Assembly: GCF_001598815.1 (NCBI RefSeq)
Contig: NZ_BCZQ01000040.1
Location: 1 to 35,657, forward strand
DNA length: 35,657 nucleotides
From: Sphingopyxis terrae subsp. terrae NBRC 15098
Lineage (GTDB): Bacteria; Pseudomonadota; Alphaproteobacteria; Sphingomonadales; Sphingomonadaceae
Reading direction: 5' to 3'
Made by a program: the position numbers and the translations under genes. The notes under the pieces were generated by a model. That model searched no databases. It was not told where the DNA came from and worked only from the letters and a program-made list of their open reading frames with translations. Numbering within the stretch: position 1 is the first letter of the stretch; each line of letters opens with the position of its first letter. This document shows positions 19,090-26,773 of the stretch, in pieces.

Positions 19090-22000
19090 CAGCGCCGTCA
19101 GAAAATCCTCGATCGCGCCCGCCGCGACGGGTTTTGCAAGGATCGTCACCCCCAGTTCGGCCGCGCGGGCGCGCATGGCGGCGCCATTCTCCGCCGTCAC
19201 CAGAAGCGCCGGCAGACCGGGGTGCCGCATCCGCAATTGCGCGATCAGGTCGAGCCCGTTGGCGCCGTCATCCAGCTGATAATCGACGAGTGCTGCATCG
19301 AAACGTCCCGGCGCTGCGAGAGCGTCGCCGGGCCCGCGCGCGCCGACCGCATCGTGACCCATGCGCGCGAGCAGGGCGAGGCTCGCCTCGACGATGCGCT
19401 CGTCATTGTCGACCGCCAGAATACGCAGCGACTGCGGCGCCCGGTCTTCCGTCGCTGCGAACTTCGGGGACGCGGTCGGCGCTTCGCTGGTCTCGGCGAC
19501 CGGCAGATAGAGGCTGAAGCGGCTGCCGCGTCCGGGCGCCGATCGCACTTCGATCCGCCCGCCGAGCAGCCGCACGATGCGGCGCACGAGGGCAAGGCCG
19601 AGCCCCAGGCCCTCGACCTCCACCTCGCCGAGCCGCACGAATTCGGAAAATATGTCCTCGATCTGCGCATCGGCAATACCGACGCCGGTGTCGATGACGT
19701 CGATCCGCCAATCGCCGCCGCGCCGCCGCACCCCGATAAGGACGCCGCCGCGCGCGGTGTAGCGCACCGCATTGCCGATGAAATTCTGCATCACCGACCG
19801 GAGCAGCCCGGCATCGCTTTCGACGGTGCCCGGCATCGCGCTGATGCGCAGTCGGAGGCCCTTGGCTTCCGCCATCGGACGGAAGGTTTCGGCAAGATCG
19901 CCCAGAAACGGCGCAAGCGCGATAGCGGCGGGTTCGGGCGTCACCCCGCCCGCGTCGAGCCGGCTGATATCGAGCAGCGAGCGCAGCAGGTCTTCCGCCG
20001 CCACCAGCGCGCTTTCGACGCGGCCGATCAGGTCGTGCTGCGCCGCGCTCGCATCGCGCCCGAGCGCGGCGGTAAACAGCCGCGCGGCATGGAGCGGCTG
20101 CAGAAGATCATGGCTCGCCGCGGCGAGAAAGCGCGTCTTGTCCTGATCGGTCCGCGCGAGGCGGCGGTTGGCGTCGCTGAGTTCGCGGGTGCGATCGGCG
20201 ACGCGCTGCTCAAGCTCTTCGAGCGTGCGGCGCAATTCCTCGCGCATCCGGGCTTCTTCGCTGATGTCGGTGAAGGACATGACATAGCCGCCGCCGGGCA
20301 TCGATCCGCCGACGATCTTGATGACGCGGCCGTCGTTGCGGTGCCGTTCGACGCTGTGCTCCTGCCCGCGGCGCAGATGTTCGAGCCGTTTCTCGACATG
20401 ATGCGCAACATCGCCCGGTCCGAAATCGCCCTGTTCGGCGTTGTGCCGGATGAGATCGGCGACGGGTACGCCGACGCGAACGAGGCCGGGAGGATAGTTG
20501 AACAGTTCAAGATAGCGGCTGTTCCACGCGACGAGGTTGAGGTCGGCATCGACGACGCTGATTCCGGCGCCGACATTTTCGAAGGTCGCGGCGAGCAGCC
20601 GGCGCGAAAAGCGCAGGCTCTGCCCCCCTTCGTCGAGCAGCCGCGTGACTTCGTGGAAGCTGAGCTGGCCGCCCGCGAGCGCCGAGGCGACGAGCGCGCG
20701 CGCCGAGGAGGCACCCACGACCTGCGCGATCAGTTCGCGGGCGCGCCGTGCCGCCTGCCGGTCCACCGGATGGCTGCGATCCGCGCCCGGAAAGGCCTTG
20801 CCCGCCTGTTCCTCACCGACGAAGCTTCCGGTGAGCTGCGCAAGATCGGCGAGGTTGGTGATCGGTCGCTGCGCGCGGACGAAGCGCGGCAGCGGCGGCG
20901 TCTGCACTTTGCGCGCGGCAATCGCGGCATAGACGATCAGATTGGCGCCGACGCTCCAGATGACGCCGTGCGAGAGCGGCGCGGCGCCGCCAATCCCGAG
21001 CAGGCGCAGCGGATCGATAGCGGTCCCCGCCAGCGCGTCGAGCCACGCGGTCGGGACGACCGGCGGCAATGCGAGCGTGTAGAGCCAGAGCGCCAATCCC
21101 ACCGAAAGGCTGGCGCGTGCCGCGAGTGAATCGCGCCCCTTGCCGGTTGCCGCGAGGATGAGATGCGGGGTGAACTGCGCCATGGCGGCAAAGGCGATGA
21201 GGCCGATGGAGGCGAGCGAATCCTGCGCCGAAACGAGCAGCGCCCAAACGAGTCCCATTGTCAGGATCGCAAGGATCGACAGCCGCCGGATCGTCAACAT
21301 CCGCCGCCCGATCGCCCCCGATTCGGTCGTTGCCGGCCCGCGCATCAGGGTCGGGAAGACAAGGTCGTTCGATACCATCGTTGCCAGCGCGGTCGAATCG
21401 ACGATCGCCATCGACGCCGCTGCGCTGACCCCGCCGAGCAGCGCCGCAGCGAGGACGAAGCCGAAGCCCTCGGCCGCGGGCAGTTCGAGCACATAGACGT
21501 CAGGGGCGATCGCCGGGCCGAGCACGGTCAACCCCGCGAGTGCGATCGGCAGGACGACGAGCGCCATCGTGCCGAGATAGGCGGCAAGGCCGAAGCGCGC
21601 ACGCACGAGGTCGTCGGGTTGGCGCGCTTCGACCAGTCCCATGTAGAATTGCCGTGGCAAGGACAGGATGGCGGGCATCGCGATCAGGAAGATGATCGCG
21701 ACATTGAGCGTCAGCCCTTGCGGTTCGAACCGCGATTGCAGCGCCGAAAAGCCCTCGATCACGCGTTGCGGCGGGGTGGCGGCGAGTACGGCCACCGCCA
21801 CGCCCGCGACCGCAACGAGCGCAAGCAGCTTGATCGCCGATTCAAGGCCGATCGCGTAGAGCAGCCCTTCGCTGCGGCCCGCGAGTTCGAACCGCCGCGC
21901 GCCGAACAGGATCGCGAACAGCGCCAGCAGCGGTGCCGCAACCAGCATCGCCTGCGCCGCGACATTGGCGCCCGACACGATGCTGAGCGCGGCGCCGATC

Positions 22001-22413
22001 GAGCGAAGCTGCAACGCGATATAGGGAATGGTGCCGAGCAGCGCGATCACCGTCACCAGCCGCGCCACGACGACATCGTGGCCGAAGCGCGCAGCGATGA
22101 AGTCCGATACGGTCGTTGCTTGCTCCTCGTGAACCGCCTCCGACAGACGGCGCAGAAAGCGCGGCGCGGCGAGCAGCAGCAGCATTGGCGCCGCATAGAT
22201 GGGCAAATAGCTCCACCCGTCGCGAACCGCGCTGCCGACCGCACCATAGAAGGTCCAACTCGTGCAATAGACGCCGAGCGCCAGCGTATAGGCACGGTGG
22301 CGCAGGGCGGGACGCCGCGCGAGCGCCGCACCGCGCGTCTCGACGAGCGCCGCAATGACGAACAACAGCAGGATCATGGCCAGCGCGAGCAGCGCCGCGG
22401 ACTGCAAACTCAT
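19063..22413 (-). CDS. Na+/solute symporter-like hybrid sensor histidine kinase, CrbS/MxtR-like
   Basis: The 1,116-residue inner-membrane protein starts with a sodium:solute symporter-like region of about 13 helices (residues 1-520). A PAS-7 sensory segment follows (NVGAGISVVDADLNLVAWNSRYLELF), then a coiled coil, a HisKA domain with phospho-acceptor His768 (AASHDLLQPLH), a HATPase domain (NFIGNAVRYTARGG, DTGVGIAD, GLGLGLALVRRI) and a C-terminal receiver with Asp1044 (LVDYQLDD). This architecture is that of CrbS/MxtR kinases, which respond to acetate or carboxylate status and act through a LuxR regulator on acs. The ATG at 22413 has AGGAG 7 bases upstream; the frame beyond it is not needed. 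It converges on the regulator gene, overlapping it by 27 bases. Confidence 0.9.
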   Translation of the reverse strand: MSLQSAALLALAMILLLFVIAALVETRGAALARRPALRHRAYTLALGVYCTSWTFYGAVGSAVRDGWSYLPIYAAPMLLLLAAPRFLRRLSEAVHEEQATTVSDFIAARFGHDVVVARLVTVIALLGTIPYIALQLRSIGAALSIVSGANVAAQAMLVAAPLLALFAILFGARRFELAGRSEGLLYAIGLESAIKLLALVAVAGVAVAVLAATPPQRVIEGFSALQSRFEPQGLTLNVAIIFLIAMPAILSLPRQFYMGLVEARQPDDLVRARFGLAAYLGTMALVVLPIALAGLTVLGPAIAPDVYVLELPAAEGFGFVLAAALLGGVSAAASMAIVDSTALATMVSNDLVFPTLMRGPATTESGAIGRRMLTIRRLSILAILTMGLVWALLVSAQDSLASIGLIAFAAMAQFTPHLILAATGKGRDSLAARASLSVGLALWLYTLALPPVVPTAWLDALAGTAIDPLRLLGIGGAAPLSHGVIWSVGANLIVYAAIAARKVQTPPLPRFVRAQRPITNLADLAQLTGSFVGEEQAGKAFPGADRSHPVDRQAARRARELIAQVVGASSARALVASALAGGQLSFHEVTRLLDEGGQSLRFSRRLLAATFENVGAGISVVDADLNLVAWNSRYLELFNYPPGLVRVGVPVADLIRHNAEQGDFGPGDVAHHVEKRLEHLRRGQEHSVERHRNDGRVIKIVGGSMPGGGYVMSFTDISEEARMREELRRTLEELEQRVADRTRELSDANRRLARTDQDKTRFLAAASHDLLQPLHAARLFTAALGRDASAAQHDLIGRVESALVAAEDLLRSLLDISRLDAGGVTPEPAAIALAPFLGDLAETFRPMAEAKGLRLRISAMPGTVESDAGLLRSVMQNFIGNAVRYTARGGVLIGVRRRGGDWRIDVIDTGVGIADAQIEDIFSEFVRLGEVEVEGLGLGLALVRRIVRLLGGRIEVRSAPGRGSRFSLYLPVAETSEAPTASPKFAATEDRAPQSLRILAVDNDERIVEASLALLARMGHDAVGARGPGDALAAPGRFDAALVDYQLDDGANGLDLIAQLRMRHPGLPALLVTAENGAAMRARAAELGVTILAKPVAAGAIEDFLTALSVREIEPE

Positions 22414-22763
22414 CGTCGGCTCCTGCCTCGGGCAACCCAGGGGATCGTATAGCGGGGCGTGGGCGTAGCAAGCGCCATTATCGACGAGGTGGCGCGCGAT
22501 GCGGAGAAGGCGCGGCACCGATCGAAAACTTCGCGGACCGCCGACCCAACGCTTTTCGAGGTGTCTGGCGTCGTCCGCCAAATTTTGGGAATGCCCGCTT
22601 TCTCACCGGCTGCCGTGTGCGGTGGCAATTTGATCATCGTCTGCTGCGCCGAGGACGATGCCTTGGCGAGGCATTATTTCCAGCTTTTGCCTCACGAAGA
22701 GGGGACTGGGCGACACGACGATTGTGCCGTCGGGAAACAGCGCCGTCGGTTTCGATCCCCCGA
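22414..22763. other. Intergenic region of mixed ancestry, no intact gene
   Basis: This 350-base stretch holds the kinase promoter region and then degraded-looking DNA leading into the Fic fragment. A minus-strand frame at 22603-22800 encodes 65 residues (beginning MPPLSQTTLQPLFGGSKP) that read like a natural protein segment but match nothing I can name. No Fic catalytic motif (HPFxxGNGR) appears in any frame here. Confidence 0.5.
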
Positions 22764-23081
22764 ACAACGGTTGAAGAGTTGTTTGCGACAAGGGGGGCAC
22801 TGCAAAAGCTGGCTGACAATTGGCGTGAGCGCCGCAAGTTCCGGACAGGTTCTGCTTCGACCCGCGCGCTGGATCTCCTCGTCGATTATCCTGTAATCGC
22901 CTTAAAGCGATTGGCGTCCAAGCTCGACGTATCGGCGCCTCAGGCTCTTTTGGCCATCAATCAACTCGTCGACGCGGGAATATTGGTCGAACGCACTGGT
23001 TACCGCCGCAACCGCGTGTTTGCCGCCGAGGCGATGCTGGCCATCGTCAACGGAAGCTTCGGTTCGGCTCCCACTGATTGA
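22764..23081 (+). pseudogene. 3' fragment of a Fic-family protein gene
   Basis: The last 105 codons before the TGA at 23081 match the C-terminal winged-helix tail common in Fic/Doc family AMPylase-like proteins. It has a helical linker (LQKLADNWRERRKFRTGSA), then LDLLVDYPVIALKRLASKLDVSAPQALLAINQLVDAGILVE and the final wing TGYRRNRVFAAEAMLAIV. The Fic core with its HPFxxGNGR loop and N-terminal adaptor are absent, and the frame upstream (from 22617) is unlike the family. So only the 3' end of the gene remains, 190 bases left of the tRNA-derived attachment site. I infer a truncation by recombination or deletion. A start inside this segment would give a free-standing DNA-binding tail, which is less likely. 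Confidence 0.65.
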
Positions 23082-23221
23082 GGCGATTGGGCAAGAACTG
23101 TTCTCGCGTCAAAGTGAGGATGTTTGAGATTGCAATTCTGGTTTCGTTGGGACGTTCTGCGTGCAGTCTTTGCGAGATTTGAAGTGATTGATTTAATAGG
23201 TCACTGCAAAAATATCGCCTG

Positions 23222-23241
23222 AACGGTAGAAATCTGCCGTT
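23222..23241. repeat. Small hairpin left of the attachment site
   Basis: Arms AACGGTAG (23222-23229) and CTGCCGTT (23234-23241) pair over 8 bp with one G-T wobble around a 4-base loop. There is no T tract. It could be an end-of-gene structure for the Fic fragment or an accessory site for recombination next to the tRNA-derived core. Confidence 0.35.
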
Positions 23242-23271
23242 TGCGCTGCGAGGCGAGAAGCGGGCGTAAGT

Positions 23272-23317
23272 AATCATAATCCGCGTGTCGGGGGTTCGAG
23301 TCCCTCCTCCGCTACCA
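23272..23317 (+). repeat. Orphan 3' half of a tRNA-Met gene: integrase attachment core
   Basis: The 46 bases read as the 3' half of a CAT-anticodon tRNA. They carry most of the anticodon loop (AATCATAA), the 3' anticodon stem TCCGC, a variable loop, a T arm (GGGGG TTCGAGT CCCTC), the acceptor CTCCGCT, discriminator A and CCA. The expected 5' half (acceptor AGCGGAG plus D arm) is missing; unrelated sequence precedes it. Phage and ICE integrases commonly use exactly this part of a tRNA gene as their core site. The P4-type integrase gene begins 179 bases to the right. Elongator Met is the likely identity, by similarity and anticodon. Confidence 0.9.
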
Positions 23318-23327
23318 TTCCTTGATC

Positions 23328-23356
23328 CGGAAGCTTCCACTAGCTTCCGCATTTTT
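23328..23356 (+). terminator. Intrinsic terminator following the tRNA-Met 3' half
   Basis: Arms CGGAAGCT (23328-23335) and AGCTTCCG (23342-23349) form a perfect 8-bp stem with a 6-base loop, followed by CATTTTT. It lies 11 bases after the tRNA CCA, the usual position of a tRNA terminator. The element therefore appears to carry both the tRNA 3' end and its terminator, so transcription of the host tRNA would stay correct after integration and would not run into the integrase gene. Confidence 0.8.
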
Positions 23357-23495
23357 CCAAAAATCGAAAGAAAAGCAGAGGGTTGCGGGTGATTCGCGTC
23401 CGCATGCGCCCATGGTCTTCCACATGCAGCCAGATTTGGTGTGGGGGTATTTTGGGGGTATTTTCGCGGAGTATCGGAAAGGAGCGATACCCCCA

Positions 23496-24749
23496 ATGCC
23501 TCTCACGGAGATTCAGGCCCGAAATTCCAAGCCACGCGAGCGCGCCTACAAGATGGCCGACGGGGAGGGCTTATTCCTGTTCGTACAGCCGAACGGGTCA
23601 AAGTTATGGCGGATGAAGTACCGCTTCGCGGGCAAGGAGAAGTTGCTCTCGTTCGGCGCTTACCCAGATCTCGGGATAGCTGCCGCGCGCGACAAACGCA
23701 CAGCCGCAAAGGCGTTGCTAGCCGAGGGCAAGGATCCAATGAAATCCAAGGGAGAAGTGATCTCGCAGGAAGGAGCCACCTTCTTCGAGGTCGCAAAGCG
23801 CTGGCATGAAAATCGAAAGAGCGCGTTGAATGCCGCGCACGCCGAACGCGTCTGGTCGCGCATGGAAAGGGACGTCTTTCCAGTCATCGGCGAGAAACTC
23901 GTGAATGAAATCACGGCACCCGACGTCCTGGCAATGATCCGCAAGATCGAAGCAAGAGGCGCGCTCGATATCAGCCGGCGTGCGAAACAAGGGGTGGGGC
24001 AAGTCTTCCAGTTCGCAATCGCGTGTGGTCTGGCCTCGAACGATCCGACGACGCATTTGCGCGGGGCTCTAAAGCCGCGACCAAGAGTGAAGCATATGAG
24101 CCGGCTGCCGCTCAGCGAGTTGCCCGCATTCATCGAGAAGCTGCATGCCTACCAGGAAGAGGGCGAACGACGGTCCGCGATCACCCGTGACGCAGTTCTC
24201 TTTGCGCTCCTGACTTGGGTTCGAACCAAGGAACTGCGTTTCGCCGCCAAATCCGAGTTTGAAGACGTGGGCGGAAAATCACCTGTCTGGAGGATACCAG
24301 CCGAGCGAATGAAGATGGGACGAGAGCATTTGGTACCCCTCTCGCAGCAGGCAACGCACATAGCGAAATCCATGATAGCAGCAGCGCCTGGCGAGTTTCT
24401 CTTCCCGGGCAACGGCCCGAACAAGCCGCTCTCAGAGAACACAATGATCTACGCGCTCTATCGCCTCGGATACCACAGTCGCCAAACCGTACACGGCTTC
24501 CGGGGCTTGGCGAGCACTTGGGCCAATGAGCAGTTGGTCGAGTTCGGTAAGCCGCCCATGTGGATCAGGAAATACCATGAGGATTGGGTCGAACTACAAC
24601 TCGCGCATTCGGAGAAAAACGACGTGCGTGGAGCTTACAATGCCGCTGAATACCTGGCTCCTCGGCGCCGGATGATGCAGGACTGGGCTGACTATCTGAG
24701 CGGCGGGAAGGTGATCGACATCAAGAAGGCAGGGAAGCGCGCAGCCTGA
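23496..24749 (+). CDS. int: P4-type tyrosine recombinase (integrase)
   Basis: The 417-residue integrase starts with the Arm-DNA-binding DUF4102 domain (residues 1-90; YKMADGEGLFLFVQPNGSKLWRMKYRF and LSFGAYPDLGIAAARDKR). A SAM-like core-binding domain (about 100-200) and the catalytic domain follow. Catalytic residues are Arg243 (WVRTKEL), His333 and Arg336 (VHGFRGLASTWANE), His371 (LAHSEKND) and nucleophile Tyr381 (GAYNAAEYL), so it looks intact. The ATG at 23496 has AAAGGAG upstream; a longer open frame runs left into the attachment site and is unlikely. It reads away from the tRNA core, as usual for elements inserted in tRNA 3' ends. Confidence 0.95.
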   Translation: MPLTEIQARNSKPRERAYKMADGEGLFLFVQPNGSKLWRMKYRFAGKEKLLSFGAYPDLGIAAARDKRTAAKALLAEGKDPMKSKGEVISQEGATFFEVAKRWHENRKSALNAAHAERVWSRMERDVFPVIGEKLVNEITAPDVLAMIRKIEARGALDISRRAKQGVGQVFQFAIACGLASNDPTTHLRGALKPRPRVKHMSRLPLSELPAFIEKLHAYQEEGERRSAITRDAVLFALLTWVRTKELRFAAKSEFEDVGGKSPVWRIPAERMKMGREHLVPLSQQATHIAKSMIAAAPGEFLFPGNGPNKPLSENTMIYALYRLGYHSRQTVHGFRGLASTWANEQLVEFGKPPMWIRKYHEDWVELQLAHSEKNDVRGAYNAAEYLAPRRRMMQDWADYLSGGKVIDIKKAGKRAA

Positions 24750-24764
24750 TAACTATGGCTTCGA

Positions 24765-24962
24765 TCAGACCGGTCCAATCCAGTCTGCGCGCAAACGATC
24801 TCGACCTGCGACAATCCCCTCGACAATCACCGCTGATCCGACGAATTCGCATTCGGGTTCTTCGCTCTCGATGATCCAGACGACGTCGTCTGTCGTGGTC
24901 AGGAACATCCCGCGTCTACCGCGGCTTAAAATTCCCGAGACGCGTATTCGACCCGCGCTCAC
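24765..24962 (-). CDS. DUF5818-like small protein, 65 aa
   Basis: The product (MSAGRIRVSGILSRGRRG to a VIVEGIVAGRDRLRADWIG ending) has the layout of the DUF5818 family. It has an initial beta-strand with Gly, a central segment about display of a residue strip, and a C-terminal VxVEGxRxGxDRLxxxWI motif. The family is small, common in sphingomonads, and of unknown function; an OB-like beta fold is likely. The start is a GTG 12 bases after the transglycosylase stop, so the two share an operon. A G-rich run lies just upstream. No membrane segment is present. Confidence 0.6.
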   Translation of the reverse strand: MSAGRIRVSGILSRGRRGMFLTTTDDVVWIIESEEPECEFVGSAVIVEGIVAGRDRLRADWIGPV

Positions 24963-24974
24963 AACACCCCCCGT

Positions 24975-25634
24975 TCAAAAACGCCAATGGCGCAGCACTT
25001 CACGCACATAGGCCGGCGTCTCGCCATTGCGAGGAATACCGCCTGCGCGCTCGACGGCACCTGGACCTGCGTTGTAGGCAGCGAGGGCCAGATGAACCAC
25101 TCCGAACTTGTCCAGCATCTGGCGTAGGTATCGGGCCGCACCCAAGATGTTCTCCTTGGGATCGAAGCGATTTGAAACGCCAAGGTCCCGCGCTGTCCCT
25201 GGCATCAATTGCCCCAAGCCTGCGGCCCCGGCCTTGCTGATGGCCATCGGATTATATCGTGATTCCGTCCATACAAGAGCGTCGAGAAGGCCGCTTGGTA
25301 GCGAGTATTGAGCCTCAGCAGCGTAAACATGAGGAAGGTAGCTTGCCCGACGGAAGCCCGATGGCGCGTTGCCTTGGGGCTTTGGATAGCGATAGGGCAG
25401 ATAGGTTCGACCCGCATCGGTAGCCGGCGGCTCGGACGAGGCCGTTGGAGGCTTTCTCCAAATGCCGTGTTCGACGAGAAGGAAGCCATCGGTTCCTTCT
25501 GCAACGCGGAAGCCATCGGTCGTCAACTCCGAGGCAACGGTTATCTGAGTGGGCTCAAGTTCCTGCGCGTGAGCGGGGAGGACCGACCCAAATCCTGTCG
25601 TTGCCGCTGCAACTACTGCCCATTTCAGTCTCAT
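24975..25634 (-). CDS. Lytic transglycosylase, VirB1-like, secreted
   Basis: The 219-residue protein has a signal peptide ([23 protein letters not shown], cleaved after residue 23) and, after a linker, an SLT-type lysozyme domain at about residues 100-219. The motifs are catalytic Glu124 in [40 protein letters not shown] and [15 protein letters not shown]. It cuts peptidoglycan with 1,6-anhydro products, and on mobile elements such enzymes open the wall for conjugation machinery (VirB1). The ATG at 25634 begins the signal peptide; a longer frame to 25682 would bury it. It lies divergent from the toprim gene. Confidence 0.88.
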   Translation of the reverse strand: MRLKWAVVAAATTGFGSVLPAHAQELEPTQITVASELTTDGFRVAEGTDGFLLVEHGIWRKPPTASSEPPATDAGRTYLPYRYPKPQGNAPSGFRRASYLPHVYAAEAQYSLPSGLLDALVWTESRYNPMAISKAGAAGLGQLMPGTARDLGVSNRFDPKENILGAARYLRQMLDKFGVVHLALAAYNAGPGAVERAGGIPRNGETPAYVREVLRHWRF

Positions 25635-25761
25635 TCCCGAATCCTTTGGTGGTCGAATCGGGAAAGAACATATATAGAACATGTGATGTAGGAAAATGAA
25701 ACGTCAGCGACGCAGAGCGGAGGCTGCGCGGGTGGAGGCACGTTACGATGGAGATGCCCCC

Positions 25762-26670
25762 ATGCACCAACACCGATCATCCCAATTCCAAGGTCTGCAA
25801 CTGGAAACCCGCGCGCGCAAGATAGTCGAGCAGCTGGGCGGTGCCTGGTCGCGTTCGCGCGGAATGTGCTGCTGCCCGGCCCACGACGACCGCACTCCTT
25901 CGCTAAGCATCACGCTCGGAAAGCGCGCAATTCTTGTTCATTGCTTTGCAGGCTGCACGAACGAGGCGGTGATAGAAGCCATGGCCGGGCTCGGAATACG
26001 AATTGCGGATCTGTTCGACGGCACGAGTGGTCCGATCGTGGCCGAACCGCGCGAGGAAGTCGCCAATCGCAATGCGCTGAGGCTCTGGCGTGAGGCGTCG
26101 ACCATCGCTGGCAGCCCCGCCGAAAAGTACCTCGTGTCCAGAGGCATCACGACTGCTTCGCCGGAGCTGCGTTTCCACCCGCGCATGCCTCTGGGGCCAA
26201 AGGGTGCTGTCCGGTTTCTACCCGCGATGGTGGCGACCGTGCGCAATGATGCCGGAATTCTCGCGCTGCATCGCTCCTTCCTCGACCTCGACAAAACCAG
26301 CTTGGCTTCTTTCGATCAGCCCAGGCGTGCGTTAGGCAGCCCCGGTTCTGGGGCGGTGCGTTTCGCGCACCCGGATGAGGGACGTCTTGGCCTCGCAGAA
26401 GGAAACGAAACGGCCCTCTCAGCGATGCAAATGTTCAAGGTTCCCTGCTGGGCGACGCTAGGAAACGAACGCTTCGGCTTGGCCACAATCCCGGAATCGG
26501 TGCACCAGCTATATCTGTTTGTCGACAATGATGCGGGCGGGCGCCTTGCTGAAGAGCGTGCGCGAGAGGCCTACGCTTGCAAAGGGCGGCTGATTGTCAC
26601 CAGGCGTCCGGAGCTAACCGGCGACGACTGGAATGATGTGCTCATGCGCTCAGTCCGAGCTGCGGTCTGA
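25762..26670 (+). CDS. Toprim-domain protein with CHC2-like zinc finger (primase-like)
   Basis: The 302-residue protein has a primase-type zinc-binding segment near the N-terminus (CPAHDDRTPSLSI, then HCFAGCTNEAVIEAM) and a C-terminal toprim domain with the catalytic-like Glu in GLAEGNETALSAM and the acidic LYLFVDNDAGG motif. Such proteins are found in plasmids and phages, where they prime or help replication. I prefer the ATG at 25762, which has GGAG 8 bases upstream; the frame also begins with ATG at 25696, where the binding site is too close. No helicase or RNA polymerase domain is fused. The methyltransferase-helicase gene follows at 103 bases. Confidence 0.8.
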   Translation: MHQHRSSQFQGLQLETRARKIVEQLGGAWSRSRGMCCCPAHDDRTPSLSITLGKRAILVHCFAGCTNEAVIEAMAGLGIRIADLFDGTSGPIVAEPREEVANRNALRLWREASTIAGSPAEKYLVSRGITTASPELRFHPRMPLGPKGAVRFLPAMVATVRNDAGILALHRSFLDLDKTSLASFDQPRRALGSPGSGAVRFAHPDEGRLGLAEGNETALSAMQMFKVPCWATLGNERFGLATIPESVHQLYLFVDNDAGGRLAEERAREAYACKGRLIVTRRPELTGDDWNDVLMRSVRAAV

Positions 26671-26695
26671 ATGTCGGTGAGAGGAAAGCGGGCTT

Positions 26696-26713
26696 GGGGC
26701 CTTGTGAGGCCCC
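26696..26713. repeat. GC-rich hairpin in the leader of the methyltransferase-helicase gene
   Basis: The arms GGGGCCT (26696-26702) and AGGCCCC (26707-26713) pair perfectly around TGTG. It lies between the toprim stop and the next start, with no T tract, so it is more likely a leader or attenuator structure than a terminator. A similarly placed GC-rich hairpin precedes the ArdC-like gene. Confidence 0.45.
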
Positions 26714-26773
26714 CGGGCGGATCCATCCGAACGGACACCCGGACAAACCCAGGGCCACTTCAGGAGGTCTCTC

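Noticed and set aside
19222..22452. Plus-strand frames opposite the sensor kinase
   Set aside because: Arg/Asp-rich shadow translations; the kinase domains on the minus strand are certain.
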